DNA of 64,000 nucleotides from Fretibacter rubidus (lineage in GTDB: Bacteria > Pseudomonadota > Alphaproteobacteria > Caulobacterales > Maricaulaceae), in NCBI RefSeq assembly GCF_041429785.1, contig NZ_CP163423.1, positions 3,038,001-3,102,000 of the forward strand, in the 5' to 3' direction. The notes under the pieces are model-generated. The model was not told the DNA's origin and searched no databases. It saw only the letters and a list, made by a program, of their open reading frames with translations. The stretch's first letter is position 1, and each line of letters begins with the position of its first letter. Positions 36,115 through 45,392 of this stretch are shown here, piece by piece. The position numbers and the translations under genes are program-made.

Positions 36115-36139
36115 AATTGTCCTGATAGTTGCGGTCGCA

Positions 36140-37372
36140 TTACCCTGCGGGTTCCAAAGTGAGTGAGGTCACAGTCATTGTAATGCTCTGTGGAAATACC
36201 CCCGAACGCGCCCCTATGTTTAGATATGCAAATTCGCACGGCTCATCTTTTGCCTCCAAGGGCAATAATAGCGACGTTTGAGCTGTTAAGCTTTGCCTTA
36301 TCTCTTTTCTCGATAGCAATTGATTATTAGCCGAACAGCGAAGCTCTAAATAAAAGTTACCTTTTTTTTCGTCATATTTGTGAGTTCCTGTGATAGCGAA
36401 GCTGTAATTTTGATAATCAACGGGCAGAAAAATAAATTGGCTGGCTACAGCTGACAGGTCGTCACCACGGAAGGAGAAAAAAGCACCCTTATCGCTTTCA
36501 TACTCGGATGACACGTCGCGCGTGTTATATAATGTCCAGTTTAGGGCTGGCTGATTTTTAAGAGCTACAAAATTAGGGTTAAAGACAGCTTGCGCCGCAG
36601 TCCCGCCCGGGATGCCGTCTGGCCTGCGCTCTCTCCATATGCGTTTAACACGGTCATAATTTTGGGCTTTGATCAACCGCGAGATATAACGCGAATATAA
36701 AGCGCCAATTAAATTATCATTGTCGCTATGACGTGCAAAATATGAAAGGGGCGCCTCGAGCGTACCAAGGTTATCATCTGTCGTTGCCGTAGTCTCTTGG
36801 AACAAAAACTCATAAGCCCAAAGTGGTAGTGGCTTTTGGTCAAGGTAAGATAAAAGCTCTGGCGATGTCGGAGGGTTTTGAAATAAACCCGACAGCACCG
36901 CTATATAGTAATCTCGATTAGATTCGTTCAGGCGGTATAATAGCCCGATTTCAGAAAATATTGTGTCGATATCATTGTCTTGTATGGCCCAAGCTAGCCG
37001 CACAGTTGCCACCCCGCGGTTGCGCGCATTTAACCGGCGCGCAAAACTTATAAAGCTTTTATTGTCGGCCTCATTATTCGCCAAATATCGCGCAGCATAA
37101 TACTGGGCATAGGCCTCATCCTCGATAGAGAGCCGCATTAAAACGCGGTCAGCATTGCGCTCAATCACAGTATTTGGAGTGTTCGCCTCAAGCGCGCTTT
37201 TGATCAAAGCTTGGTTAAGCTCAAGGATATGATCGGCACTTTCATATCCCCAAGTAACCTCATCTGTTTCTAGATCAACGTTTGGATAAAAAACAAATGT
37301 AATAGCGTAGACAAGGCATAGCATGAGAGCAGCGGTCAAAGAAAAAGGTAAAAATGTCCTAATGTGTGCCAT
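36140..37372 (-). CDS. Membrane-anchored periplasmic protein of the glycan export operon
   Basis: A 410-residue protein with one N-terminal transmembrane segment (about 7-29) and a mostly helical, periplasmic remainder. The middle carries helical, possibly TPR-like, repeats (about 65-270) and the C-terminal about 130 residues look beta-rich. I do not recognise a named family. It sits between the Wzc-like kinase and the ligase-like protein in one operon, so a role in assembly or export of the polysaccharide is inferred. Spacing to both neighbours is short (47 and 25 bp). Confidence 0.6.
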   Translation of the reverse strand: MAHIRTFLPFSLTAALMLCLVYAITFVFYPNVDLETDEVTWGYESADHILELNQALIKSALEANTPNTVIERNADRVLMRLSIEDEAYAQYYAARYLANNEADNKSFISFARRLNARNRGVATVRLAWAIQDNDIDTIFSEIGLLYRLNESNRDYYIAVLSGLFQNPPTSPELLSYLDQKPLPLWAYEFLFQETTATTDDNLGTLEAPLSYFARHSDNDNLIGALYSRYISRLIKAQNYDRVKRIWRERRPDGIPGGTAAQAVFNPNFVALKNQPALNWTLYNTRDVSSEYESDKGAFFSFRGDDLSAVASQFIFLPVDYQNYSFAITGTHKYDEKKGNFYLELRCSANNQLLSRKEIRQSLTAQTSLLLPLEAKDEPCEFAYLNIGARSGVFPQSITMTVTSLTLEPAG

Positions 37373-37419
37373 TGATATTAGTCGCTAATTACCCGGCGCT
37401 GGATAGCGCCTTTCCTGGT

Positions 37420-39708
37420 TTATGTTAGAGAAAATTTTCTTTTGGCTTTGCGCTCTGGTGTTTGTTTTTTCTGGCTTGTCTTATACTGGGAAGCGTCGTT
37501 GCCGTAGCTGTATTGGTAATAGTCCATATACCCTTTGTTTTGGGCTTTGTATTTGGTCAGGACAACGCCTAAGACTTTGGTGCCACTGCTCACTAAGCGG
37601 TCGAGTGACGCTTTGATGTTTGGCGTGCGCAAACGGCCCGTCTCCACCACCAGCAAGGTAGCATCTACCTTTGCGCCTAGCACAGGTGCGTCGGCGAGCC
37701 CTAACACGGGTGGACCGTCGACGATGACGTAATCATAATTTTCAGAAGCCCAGTCGAGCAGAGCATCAAAACGCGATGAGGAGAGTATCTCTGACGGATT
37801 GGGCACAATTGTGCCACTGGGTAACAGCGAGAGAAGATCATATTTGGTAGATTTAACCGCGTCTTTAAACTCGGTGCTAGAGGTAAGCACACCAGACAAA
37901 CCTACACTCCGCTGGCCAGCACCATCGAGGAAGGTGGGCAAACGCATATCCGCATCAATCAGCAGCGTTTTGTGACCCGCGCCGGCAAAGCGTAAGGCGG
38001 TTGCAAGCGAGGTTACAGATTTTCCTTCACCACTTCGGGTGCTCGTCACTTGGATAATACGGGGGCCCCCGTCCCCTCCTGAAAACTGTAAGTTCGTGCG
38101 CAGAGATGCATAGGCCTCAGCCGTGGTCGTTTGCGGATTCGCAAGCTCTGTTGCAAAATCTTCGGGATTCTTACCCATGGGTATCACGCCCATTATGACT
38201 TGGCCTAGTTTATGTTTAACGTCATCAGGACTTTTGACGTGATCATCAATCATTTCAATGGCGTAAGCGATGGCAAAGCCAAGGCCTCCACTTAAGAGAA
38301 GGGCTAATAAAAGTCCGCGCAAACGGTCGGGCTTAAACGGGTTTTTGGGTGATTGGGCGCGGTCAACGACCTCAACCAAATTAGAGCCTAGATCATCCGA
38401 AACGCTGACTTCTTTGAGCCGTGCGAGCAGAGCATCATATTGAGTCCGTTCTGTCTCCACTTGGCGCTGGAGGATATTGTAATCAATACTTTTTTCACGC
38501 ACGTTTACGACGGAAGCCTTCAAGGCCCGCACACGGGCGGCTAAATTTTGTTCTTTGGACAAGGCTTGCTCATATGCAAGCTTGAGATCAACGCGCTGTG
38601 CATCAACGATTTCAGCGGTTTTCATGGCAATCTCTTTATCAAACAAATCAATGCGACCTTTAAGCTCGACCATCTCTGGGAAGCCAGGTTTGTATAATGC
38701 TTGTTTTTCAAGATATTCAGAGTTGAGGGCCACACGTTCTGATTTCAACCGAGAGAGTGCATCACTGTCTAGGACATCTGCGCCAAAATTGTTCGACGCG
38801 GATTGTTCATAAGCGGTTTGGGCGCTGACGCGTTCAATACTGGCCGTGGTCAACTCGGCACTTAATGTTTTAAGCGCCGTGATATCAAGGGACCCCGAAC
38901 TCTCTTCTGGGTCTTCGCCGCTAACGATAATGATACCGTTTTCTGTCGCATAAGCCACGAGCTGCCGCTCAGCGGCCTCCAGCGAGGCTCGTACTGTTTT
39001 TAAACGTTCTTCCAAAAAATCGCGCGCAAAGGCGGTCGAATTGAATTTTCGTGCCAAGCCATTAGAGATAAAGTTCTCGGTCAGCGCATTGGTAATCTCG
39101 GCGGCTTTGCGCGGGTTCGCGTGGTCAAAGCTGACCTCAATCAACAAGCTTCGACCAACAGTGCTGACGTTTAAATTCTGGTCAAAACGATCTACAACTG
39201 AGCGCATGCGTTGTTCGCGTGATAGGCTGCTCCATTCCTCACTCTCAACATTCGCGAGATAAGGATCAGAGAGTAGATTTAATGATTCAATTGTATCCTG
39301 AATTAGGCTTTGGCTTTGAAGAAGCTCAACTTGAGTCGTGAGGAACTCCCGGTCAACTACGACACTTTCAACAGCTGACACATCAATAACATTGCGTTCT
39401 TCTTGACGGACCTCCAAAAGACTTGTGGCCTGGTAAACAGGCGTTATGCGAAATAGTATGACAGCCGTCACGGCTGTGATTATTGTCATAATTAGCGCGA
39501 TTAGCCACCACCAACGGCGCAAAACACTGATAACTTGCCAAAAACTAATAAGCCCAGTGTTGCTGTCATTTGAGCCCCGGTTGGCTGTATCAAGCCGATC
39601 AGTTAGGCGCGCAGCCCCCCCTTGTGAGGCATAGTTTTCAGTCATTGACTGCCCTTGACGCGAAGGCCCAGATTGACTGCGGCGCGGTGTATTATACTCA
39701 TTAGACAT
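37420..39708 (-). CDS. Wzc/ExoP-like polysaccharide co-polymerase tyrosine autokinase
   Basis: A 762-residue inner-membrane protein. After a 55-residue polar tail, a Wzz domain spans two transmembrane helices (about 69-90 and about 458-480) with a coiled-coil periplasmic section between. The cytoplasmic BY-kinase has Walker A in TSTRSGEGKSVTSL, Walker A' in LLIDADMRLP and Walker B in VIVDGPPVLG. A tyrosine-rich tail (YMDYYQYSYGNDASQY) is the expected autophosphorylation cluster. It controls chain length and export with the Wza-like protein at 39996, which is divergent from it. Confidence 0.93.
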   Translation of the reverse strand: MSNEYNTPRRSQSGPSRQGQSMTENYASQGGAARLTDRLDTANRGSNDSNTGLISFWQVISVLRRWWWLIALIMTIITAVTAVILFRITPVYQATSLLEVRQEERNVIDVSAVESVVVDREFLTTQVELLQSQSLIQDTIESLNLLSDPYLANVESEEWSSLSREQRMRSVVDRFDQNLNVSTVGRSLLIEVSFDHANPRKAAEITNALTENFISNGLARKFNSTAFARDFLEERLKTVRASLEAAERQLVAYATENGIIIVSGEDPEESSGSLDITALKTLSAELTTASIERVSAQTAYEQSASNNFGADVLDSDALSRLKSERVALNSEYLEKQALYKPGFPEMVELKGRIDLFDKEIAMKTAEIVDAQRVDLKLAYEQALSKEQNLAARVRALKASVVNVREKSIDYNILQRQVETERTQYDALLARLKEVSVSDDLGSNLVEVVDRAQSPKNPFKPDRLRGLLLALLLSGGLGFAIAYAIEMIDDHVKSPDDVKHKLGQVIMGVIPMGKNPEDFATELANPQTTTAEAYASLRTNLQFSGGDGGPRIIQVTSTRSGEGKSVTSLATALRFAGAGHKTLLIDADMRLPTFLDGAGQRSVGLSGVLTSSTEFKDAVKSTKYDLLSLLPSGTIVPNPSEILSSSRFDALLDWASENYDYVIVDGPPVLGLADAPVLGAKVDATLLVVETGRLRTPNIKASLDRLVSSGTKVLGVVLTKYKAQNKGYMDYYQYSYGNDASQYKTSQKKQTPERKAKRKFSLT

Positions 39709-39995
39709 AAACAGCCTTCACTCTCAAACATGCCTGACTTATTTTGCATATAACCATGCATTTGAAGCACAACCGTCCTTATCGCAGTTCAGCATGTGAA
39801 TTCAATAGCTTAATGTTATTAGCTGCAGTTAAAACTTGAAGTACAACAAGATTTACGGTGTAAGGGCACTGTTTAAGACTTTGATTTTCAGGCAAAACTA
39901 TTCTATGGAGCAGGGCCTGTGCGGCACGCCCAAGCTACGGACCTCGTGCCACGGGTAGACTGCACTCAAGTGTGGGCACTAAATGGAAAAACGTT

Positions 39996-40796
39996 ATGGT
40001 AAATACTCGCTATTCACAATCTTGGGCCACATTTAGCCGCCGAAGTCTTCTAAAGGTAAGCGCGACAGCAATAATGGGTTTCACACTCACCGCCTGCGTA
40101 AGTACAGCTAACGGAGTGTCGAATAGTAAGGCTGGTTACGCACAAGCGGAGTCTAGCGCCGCCTCTGACGCTCGACCTATGGTAGAAGCCTTCCCCGAAG
40201 TGGATATCAACACAATCGCCCGCTCTGTGACGCGCGACGTCTTTAAAATCGGTGATAGCGCCGAGATAGAAGTCTATGATGTCGACTCTCTGAGTAGCAC
40301 TTACATCGTGGACCGCGCGGGGAATATCACTTTCCCGCTAATCGGCACCATTCAGGTCGCGGGCCTGAACACCACAGAGCTTCAACAACGCCTCACACAA
40401 CGTTACGGCCAAGAGTATTTGCGCAACCCTAGCATCAACGTCAAAATTGAGTCGCAGCCACTGGGGCGTGTCGTGGTGGACGGCGCAGTCAATAAACCTA
40501 TCGTTTTTGAAGTAAGCGAGATTATCAGCCTGTCAGAGGCGATTGCACAAGCCGAGGGGCTTGATCAAACCTCCACTACTGGTAATTCCGTCTTCATTGT
40601 GCGGAGTATTAACGGCGAGCGCAAAGTGCGTGAGGTGAATCTTAAAGATATACGTCGGTTCGGCGCAGAAGACCCGCAAATAATTCCAAATGACGTTATC
40701 TTTGTCCAAGACAGCGCAGGTCGCGTCGCCTTCCGTGAGTTCCTAAGAACCGTCCCGCTACTCAATACAGCCGTGATTTTCGCGTCAAGGAACTAA
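39996..40796 (+). CDS. Wza-like polysaccharide export lipoprotein with Tat-type signal
   Basis: About 266 residues. The signal has a twin-arginine-like SRRSLLK motif followed by a hydrophobic core and a lipobox LTAC, so it may be a Tat-exported lipoprotein. A Poly_export domain (about 85-160) and an SLBB domain (about 165-240) follow. The frame opens at GTG 39972, but the ATG at 39996 is preferred. It probably forms the outer-membrane exit channel with the divergent Wzc-like kinase. It differs from the Wza-like protein at 19608 by having a lipid anchor. Confidence 0.85.
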   Translation: MVNTRYSQSWATFSRRSLLKVSATAIMGFTLTACVSTANGVSNSKAGYAQAESSAASDARPMVEAFPEVDINTIARSVTRDVFKIGDSAEIEVYDVDSLSSTYIVDRAGNITFPLIGTIQVAGLNTTELQQRLTQRYGQEYLRNPSINVKIESQPLGRVVVDGAVNKPIVFEVSEIISLSEAIAQAEGLDQTSTTGNSVFIVRSINGERKVREVNLKDIRRFGAEDPQIIPNDVIFVQDSAGRVAFREFLRTVPLLNTAVIFASRN

Positions 40797-40928
40797 AGAA
40801 AAGACGTTTGACCACAGTGTAATAATGACACGTTTATCCGAACTCAGTTCGCTAATTCCAAGATAAATATGTGCCACTGTTCGATGAAATGTTCTTTTTG
40901 TTCATGACAGAGCGGTCGCCAAAAGTGC

Positions 40929-41606
40929 TTAATGTGCACCCATAATATCGTCTTGCAGACTTTCAGGCGGTTTGGGTAATGTTGAAAATGCTGCATAAAC
41001 GGCGCCGCCCTTACCCGTCAGGACAACCCAAACGGTGAGGAAAATACAGGCAAAATAAACAAAGAGCGAATTATTCTGCACAAACCATTTTTCCAGCTCA
41101 CCCTTGTAAGGCATGATAACATCATCGTAGAACGCCTCTGGATTTTTCGCGGTGTCCATCATGTCTTCCTCGTTACGAAAGACAATTGAGCCAATACCAG
41201 ACAGGCCTGGCGTCACCTTTAAAATCGTCTCTTTCATATCATCCGGAAACGCGTCAAAGCAGCGCTGCGTTTGGGGCCGCGGGCCAATGATGCTCATGCT
41301 ACCAAATAAGATGTTAAAGAGCTGCGGCAACTCATTGATTTTACTTTTGCGCAGGAATTTACCAAAAGGCAGCACACGCGGGTCGTCTTTGACTGTAACC
41401 GTGCCAGTACCAATTGTTGCGCTATTTTTTAACATCGTCGCGAATTTATAAACGCCAAACATTTTGCCGTTTTTACCGACGCGTTGTTGAATGTAAAAAA
41501 TCTCACCTTCGCCAGAGAACCGCAAAACAGCCATAACAATTAATAACGGGACAATGAGAAATAAAAGCGCAAGACCAGAGAAGAGTATATCAAAAAACCG
41601 CTGCAT
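40929..41606 (-). CDS. Undecaprenyl-phosphate sugar-1-phosphate transferase (PHPT)
   Basis: A 225-residue PF02397 enzyme with an N-terminal re-entrant hydrophobic helix (about 5-28). The catalytic features are YKFATM, KSKINELPQLFNILFGSMSIIGPRP and PGLSGIGSIVFRNEE. A C-terminal hydrophobic helix (about 180-200) is an extra compared with the PHPT at 20724. It is the last gene of a three-gene operon with the 4,6-dehydratase and aminotransferase, so it probably transfers the 4-amino-4,6-dideoxy sugar they make. Its start overlaps the dehydratase stop by one base. Confidence 0.88.
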   Translation of the reverse strand: MQRFFDILFSGLALLFLIVPLLIVMAVLRFSGEGEIFYIQQRVGKNGKMFGVYKFATMLKNSATIGTGTVTVKDDPRVLPFGKFLRKSKINELPQLFNILFGSMSIIGPRPQTQRCFDAFPDDMKETILKVTPGLSGIGSIVFRNEEDMMDTAKNPEAFYDDVIMPYKGELEKWFVQNNSLFVYFACIFLTVWVVLTGKGGAVYAAFSTLPKPPESLQDDIMGAH

Positions 41607-42793
41607 TACATTCTCCCGTCAAGATAACGGCCAGTTTCCATATGGTTAAAGTTCGGAATCATGGCATTGAATAAATCCACGATAGGGCCCTTTTCCCATG
41701 TATCACCAGCGCGAATATCGGCGATGGCTTTCAAAAATCCGTCGAGTTGCGACGCGTCAAATTCGAGTTTATTTTTGATGATGCCGAGATTTTCAAACCG
41801 GTCCATATCCAAAGTTTCAGTCTCTGTGAAAAATTCTTCATAGCTTTTCTCACCCGTCGTATCAGAGCTAAAGAAATAAACGGGCCATTGTTTCTGCGCA
41901 ATCAATTCTGGCGCGCGGTCTCGCGCCTCTTCTTCGCTGCCGCAGTGATAGGGCTCATATCCTAAATTATTAAGGTAATTGACTGCAATGTCTGAAAACT
42001 TGGTGAGTTGCAGGGCTTCGGACATTTTTGGGAAGAAAATATCGCGGTTCTCACCTAGCAAGCATGACATCAGGCAGAGCTCGCCAGCCTCTTGCGGCAC
42101 GACAAAATAACGGCGCACATCATTGGGCGCAGATATTGGCTGCTGCTTGGCAAAGCGTTGATTAAAACCGTGCAGCAATGAACCATCAGAAAAGGCCACA
42201 TTGGCAAAGCGCGCCGTGGAGATTGGGATATTAACGCTTTCTTGCATCAAGAACATTTCCATGATGCGTTTGGATGCACCCATCATATTGACGGGGTTTG
42301 CGGCCTTATCGGTCGAGACACAAAAGTACTTCTTTGCACCGCCGGCTTTGGCCTGAACCAATGTACTAATGGTGTTAAGAATATTGACTTCTATCATGCG
42401 CATCAAAGTGAACGGATCTTTTTCCGACCGCACATGTTTAAGCGCCGACAAGTTTAGAACATAATCATAACCGTCTTCCATCGCGAGAAGCGCGCCAAAT
42501 TCGCGGGATCCGCAATCGAGCGCAAAGGTTCTAAAGTCACCATCAATATACCCCAGTGTGGATCGTATATCGCGGACAAGTTCGACAAGGTTGTTTTCTG
42601 ATATGTCAACGGCGTGTAGTGCGCGCGGGTTCCGTTTAAAAATCTCGCGCGTAACCGCTTGGCCGATTGTACCCGCCCCGCCGATCACAAGAAAGCGAGA
42701 ACTAGCGACAAGCGCTGAAAGTTCAGCCTCATTTTTGGCAATATCATTTTTAAACAACAGGTCCTGACGACCAATAACATTTAGAATATTCAC
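41606..42793 (-). CDS. UDP-N-acetylhexosamine 4,6-dehydratase (soluble, SMK-type)
   Basis: A 395-residue SDR enzyme of the polysaccharide biosynthesis/CapD family (PF02719), without the membrane domain of PglF. It has VIGGAGTIGQAV for NAD binding and STDKAANPVNMMGASKR. There the tyrosine of the usual YxxxK is methionine, the SMK pattern typical of this family. It would turn UDP-GlcNAc into a 4-keto-6-deoxy intermediate, which the adjacent aminotransferase would aminate. The C-terminal about 100 residues are a family extension. It overlaps the aminotransferase by 4 bp. Confidence 0.85.
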   Translation of the reverse strand: MNILNVIGRQDLLFKNDIAKNEAELSALVASSRFLVIGGAGTIGQAVTREIFKRNPRALHAVDISENNLVELVRDIRSTLGYIDGDFRTFALDCGSREFGALLAMEDGYDYVLNLSALKHVRSEKDPFTLMRMIEVNILNTISTLVQAKAGGAKKYFCVSTDKAANPVNMMGASKRIMEMFLMQESVNIPISTARFANVAFSDGSLLHGFNQRFAKQQPISAPNDVRRYFVVPQEAGELCLMSCLLGENRDIFFPKMSEALQLTKFSDIAVNYLNNLGYEPYHCGSEEEARDRAPELIAQKQWPVYFFSSDTTGEKSYEEFFTETETLDMDRFENLGIIKNKLEFDASQLDGFLKAIADIRAGDTWEKGPIVDLFNAMIPNFNHMETGRYLDGRM

Positions 42794-43959
42794 AGTGTTA
42801 GGCTCTCTATTTGGGCATCGGGGACACTAGACGGAATATTGACAATTCGCGCTTCTAGCCATTTCGCATTCGCGACGCCGTCATGTTCACAATCTTTGAA
42901 CATCTCCAGCTCGTTCATCAACCGCCAGACGGGACGCGTCATCACGCCTGCCGTATTGGTCTGCTTAAGGAACGCCTCACGCGTTGCCAGGTCATCAAGA
43001 CATAGGGCGTTCAGCCAGTAATTAGCTTTTGTCCCGGGCAGCGGGTGAACATAGTTCCAATCGTTTTTCGCACAGTAATCTTGGTACTGCTTTGCAATCG
43101 TTGCTTTGATGGCTTGCATTTGCGGCAGCATTTCCATCTGCGCACAGCCTAACGCGGCGTTAAGGGCCGGCATTCGGTAATTAAAGCCAACTTCGTCATG
43201 GACAAATTCATAAGGGTGGGGAATTTTTGACGTTGTCGTCATGTGTTTGGCGCGCTTGGCTAGCGCTTCGTCATTGGTCAAAATCATGCCGCCGCCGCCA
43301 GTCGTGATCACTTTATTGCCATTAAAGCTCAACGTGGCGAGTGCGCCAAAATTTCCCGTATGGGTATCCCCGACCCAACTGCCGAGGCTCTCGGCAGCGT
43401 CTTCTATCAAGACAATATTATGTGCTTTGCAAATATCAGCAATTTCTTTGATCCGAAGCGGGAGCCCAAACGTGTGCATTGGCACACAAGCTCGAACAAC
43501 GGCCCCTGTGTTTTTATTAACGCAGTGACCGTCTTTTTGGTGCGTATTGGCGGTCAGCCACGCTTGTAGAGAGCTTGGGCTCATGCCCATTGTATCGCGG
43601 TCAACATCGATAAAAACCGGTTTGGCCTTTGTGTAGCTAATCGCGTTACACGTTGCGATGAAGGTTAGTGGCTGCGAGAGGACTTCATCGCCCTGCTCCA
43701 CGCCTGCTAAAATTAGCGACACATGCAAAGCGGCCGTCCCGTTCACGCAGGAAATGGCATATTTCGCGCCAGTATAGTCCGCCACCATATCTTCAAATCG
43801 GTTAACTTCGACACCCACAGAGGACACAAAATTACTATCAACAGCGCGCACGAGATAGTCCCGCTCTCGCCCATTAAAGACGGGACGGTGCAAAGGAATA
43901 AATTCATCACCATAAAGAGAGCGAACAAAGGCTATAAGATCGTCGGTCTTCTGTGTCAT
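42790..43959 (-). CDS. LegC-family PLP aminotransferase
   Basis: A 389-residue DegT/LegC-like aminotransferase. The PLP lysine is Lys216 in LSFNGNKVITTGGGG, with the conserved VLIEDAAESLGSW upstream. The family acts on C4 of UDP-4-keto-6-deoxy-N-acetylhexosamine, giving a 4-amino-4,6-dideoxy sugar, the precursor of bacillosamine or legionaminic-type sugars. No acetyltransferase (PglD-like) is adjacent, so the final sugar is not certain. It starts the three-gene operon with the dehydratase and PHPT. Confidence 0.85.
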   Translation of the reverse strand: MTQKTDDLIAFVRSLYGDEFIPLHRPVFNGRERDYLVRAVDSNFVSSVGVEVNRFEDMVADYTGAKYAISCVNGTAALHVSLILAGVEQGDEVLSQPLTFIATCNAISYTKAKPVFIDVDRDTMGMSPSSLQAWLTANTHQKDGHCVNKNTGAVVRACVPMHTFGLPLRIKEIADICKAHNIVLIEDAAESLGSWVGDTHTGNFGALATLSFNGNKVITTGGGGMILTNDEALAKRAKHMTTTSKIPHPYEFVHDEVGFNYRMPALNAALGCAQMEMLPQMQAIKATIAKQYQDYCAKNDWNYVHPLPGTKANYWLNALCLDDLATREAFLKQTNTAGVMTRPVWRLMNELEMFKDCEHDGVANAKWLEARIVNIPSSVPDAQIESLTL

Positions 43960-44170
43960 ATAATTGCCTTTATACTATGCGCCCGCAAAAGGCGCGCCTT
44001 TCGCTGCGCGTGTCTATAGGCGAGCTTTATTCAAATTGGTATAGCTAAATATCAGTTTTCTTTGCAAATTTTATACCACCTCGGGATAGAGTTTATCCTA
44101 TCAGAAGAAATGACAGCAGCACAACCGCGTAAGGCTTGTATCATGGCGGGCAGGGACTTAAAGCACGGAT

Positions 44171-44410
44171 ATGAGATATCGCTTATTTGCATTTTTGGTT
44201 TACCTTTTGCGCGGGCTTGCGCCGCTCGCCGCAAGCGCGAGAAACACCGCATTTCAAACCTCGGTTATAAATTCTGGCACGCGGGTATTGGTGCGCGCCA
44301 TCAAACACTTTATACCTAACAACCTTGCGCTAGCACGCCCGCCAAAGCTAAAGCGCTTCACGGCTTTGACGTTGATGGACCGTCATATTTTTAACACCGT
44401 AAACCTGTAA
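44171..44410 (+). CDS. Small exported or membrane protein, hypothetical
   Basis: A 79-residue open frame with a hydrophobic N-terminus (about 3-22), ending 9 bp before the VanZ-family gene. Codon choice resembles the neighbours. The region has an overlapping frame (44062-44319) with no support. No family is recognised, and expression is unproven. Confidence 0.4.
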   Translation: MRYRLFAFLVYLLRGLAPLAASARNTAFQTSVINSGTRVLVRAIKHFIPNNLALARPPKLKRFTALTLMDRHIFNTVNL

Positions 44411-44419
44411 AGCTGTCTT

Positions 44420-44815
44420 ATGATTTCTGCATCTTCTTATCCGCGGCCTCACAACCGCGTTTTTAACGCGCTCTGCGGCGTGGGGTTTATCGCGCTTATA
44501 GCCTTAATTACGCAGCAAAGCCTTGTACCCGCTGCCGGCGTTGGCTTTAGCTACTGGGATAAGCTGATGCATTTCGCCGCTTATTTCGGCGTGGCGGTCG
44601 CTTTGGGTATGACGGTCCCAAAAATGCAGCTATTGTGGGTCATCGTCCTAACCGCCTTCTGGGGCGGGGCGGTTGAAATCGCGCAAGGGACATTAGGAAC
44701 AGGGCGTAGCATGTCATTAGCTGACCAAGTCGCTAATTCAGCCGGAGCCATAAGCGGTGCCATCGCTTTGCTGATGATTTCAAAGCTATGGAGTCTGTTG
44801 AAAGCACGCGACTAG
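44420..44815 (+). CDS. VanZ-family small membrane protein
   Basis: A 131-residue protein with about four hydrophobic segments. WDKLMHFAAYFGVAVALG matches the VanZ-like family core, and WGGAVEIAQGTLGTGRSMSLADQVANSAGAISG is the matching second half. VanZ relatives are linked to glycopeptide resistance or envelope physiology, but function here is unknown. It lies 9 bp after the small hypothetical gene and converges with the exported protein at 44860. Confidence 0.75.
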   Translation: MISASSYPRPHNRVFNALCGVGFIALIALITQQSLVPAAGVGFSYWDKLMHFAAYFGVAVALGMTVPKMQLLWVIVLTAFWGGAVEIAQGTLGTGRSMSLADQVANSAGAISGAIALLMISKLWSLLKARD

Positions 44816-44859
44816 CCGCGCTGGCCATGATTACTTGAACAGACCTAACATGGACGTCT

Positions 44860-45213
44860 TTAGTCGGTTCTGGCGCGTGTCACTTGCATTTGGCGAACAG
44901 CGTTAACAGAGTTAGTTTTCATCATGTCCCACTCTTTTTTCGTGGCACAGACTTTACGCTTTCTAAGACGTGTTCCTAGTCTGTCAATTTTTTTACAGAC
45001 GACACGGTCGGGATTGTCGACAGCCTTTGTCGCTTCTTCGGCTTCGGGGAGTTGATCAATGTGCTTGCCTTGAAATTTTTTCTTGAGTTCTGCCGTCGAA
45101 TTGGCCGTCAATGGTTCCGCTGTTTTTGTCTTATTATCAGTGGCAAAGCTTGGCGTTGCAAAAACGGCACACAGACATGCTGCGGCAAGTGTAGCTTTAA
45201 TGGAATAAGTCAT
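44860..45213 (-). CDS. Small exported protein, hypothetical
   Basis: A 117-residue protein with a signal peptide ending in SFA (about residue 24). The mature part is charged and has RVVCKKIDRLGTRLRKRKVCATKKEWDMM. This two-cysteine pattern occurs in small exported alphaproteobacterial proteins of unknown function. It is monocistronic, with GGAGAT upstream. It converges with the VanZ gene. Confidence 0.65.
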   Translation of the reverse strand: MTYSIKATLAAACLCAVFATPSFATDNKTKTAEPLTANSTAELKKKFQGKHIDQLPEAEEATKAVDNPDRVVCKKIDRLGTRLRKRKVCATKKEWDMMKTNSVNAVRQMQVTRARTD

Positions 45214-45355
45214 ATTGATCTCCTTTTAGTGGTTATAACAGATTGAGCTAAACAGGACAAGCATCGCGCATAACGCTTAGTTAAAGACCCAAATGCAGTT
45301 TAGGACGCGCTTTCTAATTTCTATATCTATATCTGTATCAACGAAACAACGCGTA

Positions 45356-45369
45356 TCAGATATATCTGA
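45356..45369. promoter_or_regulatory. 14-bp perfect palindrome upstream of the first phasin gene
   Basis: TCAGATATATCTGA lies 24 bp before the phasin start, just upstream of its ribosome-binding site. It is a good size for a dimeric repressor. The TetR-type regulator at 49292 is the only candidate nearby, but no binding data exist. Confidence 0.4.
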
Positions 45370-45392
45370 CATGCACATCATTGGAGGCCATC

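Noticed and set aside
44062-44319. 85-codon open frame upstream of the VanZ gene
   Set aside because: It overlaps the better-supported 44171-44410 frame in another phase and has no recognisable features.
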